Shown: piece by piece, positions 13,272 through 13,348 of the stretch | Layout of the letters: each line of letters opens with the position of its first letter | Position numbering within the stretch: the first letter of the stretch is position 1 | Source of the DNA: Bacteroides sp. 43_108 | Lineage (GTDB): Bacteria > Bacteroidota > Bacteroidia > Bacteroidales > Bacteroidaceae | Assembly: GCA_001915545.1 (NCBI GenBank) | Contig: MNQS01000149.1 | Location: 1 to 13,348, forward strand | Length of the DNA: 13,348 nt | Direction of reading: 5' to 3' | Notes under the pieces: model-generated | What the model was told of the DNA's origin: nothing | The model's input: only the letters and a program-made list of their open reading frames with translations | Databases searched by the model: none | Program-made: the position numbers and the translations under genes

Positions 13272-13348
13272 ATTGTAAAGCCTTCCACTCTTCCGTTACT
13301 TTGCCAATAAAAAGACCATGAAACGAATAATGAGTAAAGAAGAGTTCC

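Overview
The window looks like an AT-rich Bacteroidales genome (Bacteroides, Phocaeicola or Parabacteroides type). The reasons are the IS66 tnpA-tnpB-tnpC arrangement, IS256-type transposase remains, a Bacteroides-style integrase tail, a decayed DUF3987 gene typical of Bacteroidales mobile elements, and two matches to the Bacteroidales -7 promoter motif TAnnTTTG. There are no rRNA, tRNA or obvious housekeeping genes. It reads as an accessory island built from nested mobile elements with defence-like genes between the debris.

Layout. Positions 1-2134: a tandem tyrosine-recombinase locus on the minus strand. It holds one complete 517-aa recombinase and the N-terminal piece of a second, joined by an ATGA stop/start overlap. 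It ends at about 2021-2134 in a dense group of direct and inverted repeats that looks like the element's terminal recombination site. Positions 2135 to about 4352: an IS66-family element whose transposase gene is cut by that recombinase element. Positions 4353-4975: a 5'-truncated YdeI/OmdA-like gene, then a short sequence resembling an IS256 end, then the catalytic tail of a lost integrase. Positions 4997-7594: a HEPN-domain protein and, behind a separate putative promoter, a tightly overlapping operon encoding a GNAT fused to a PUA/EVE-like domain, an ASCH protein and an adenylate-kinase-like P-loop protein. Positions 7802-8310: a frameshifted gene of unknown function. Positions 8319-9462: a two-gene unit of unknown function. 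Positions 9615-11101: decayed DUF3987 and IS256 transposase genes. Positions 11108-11434: a gene fragment fused to the IS256 end. Positions 11556-13271: the C-terminal half of an RdrB-like adenosine deaminase (RADAR anti-phage family) followed after 3 nt by a small unrecognised gene.

How the genes may work together. The most coherent intact unit is the GNAT-PUA / ASCH / kinase operon. Two of its three products carry domains of the PUA superfamily, whose members bind RNA or modified bases, and the other activities are a putative acyltransferase and a nucleotide or polynucleotide kinase-like ATPase. With a HEPN ribonuclease-like gene next door, a nucleic-acid-modification, tRNA-targeting or phage-defence role is a reasonable inference, but the sequence does not show it. 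The deaminase at the right edge is clearly ADA-like, but the first metal-binding motif is absent and there is an in-frame stop just upstream. It is therefore either a decayed RADAR gene or one interrupted near the window edge.
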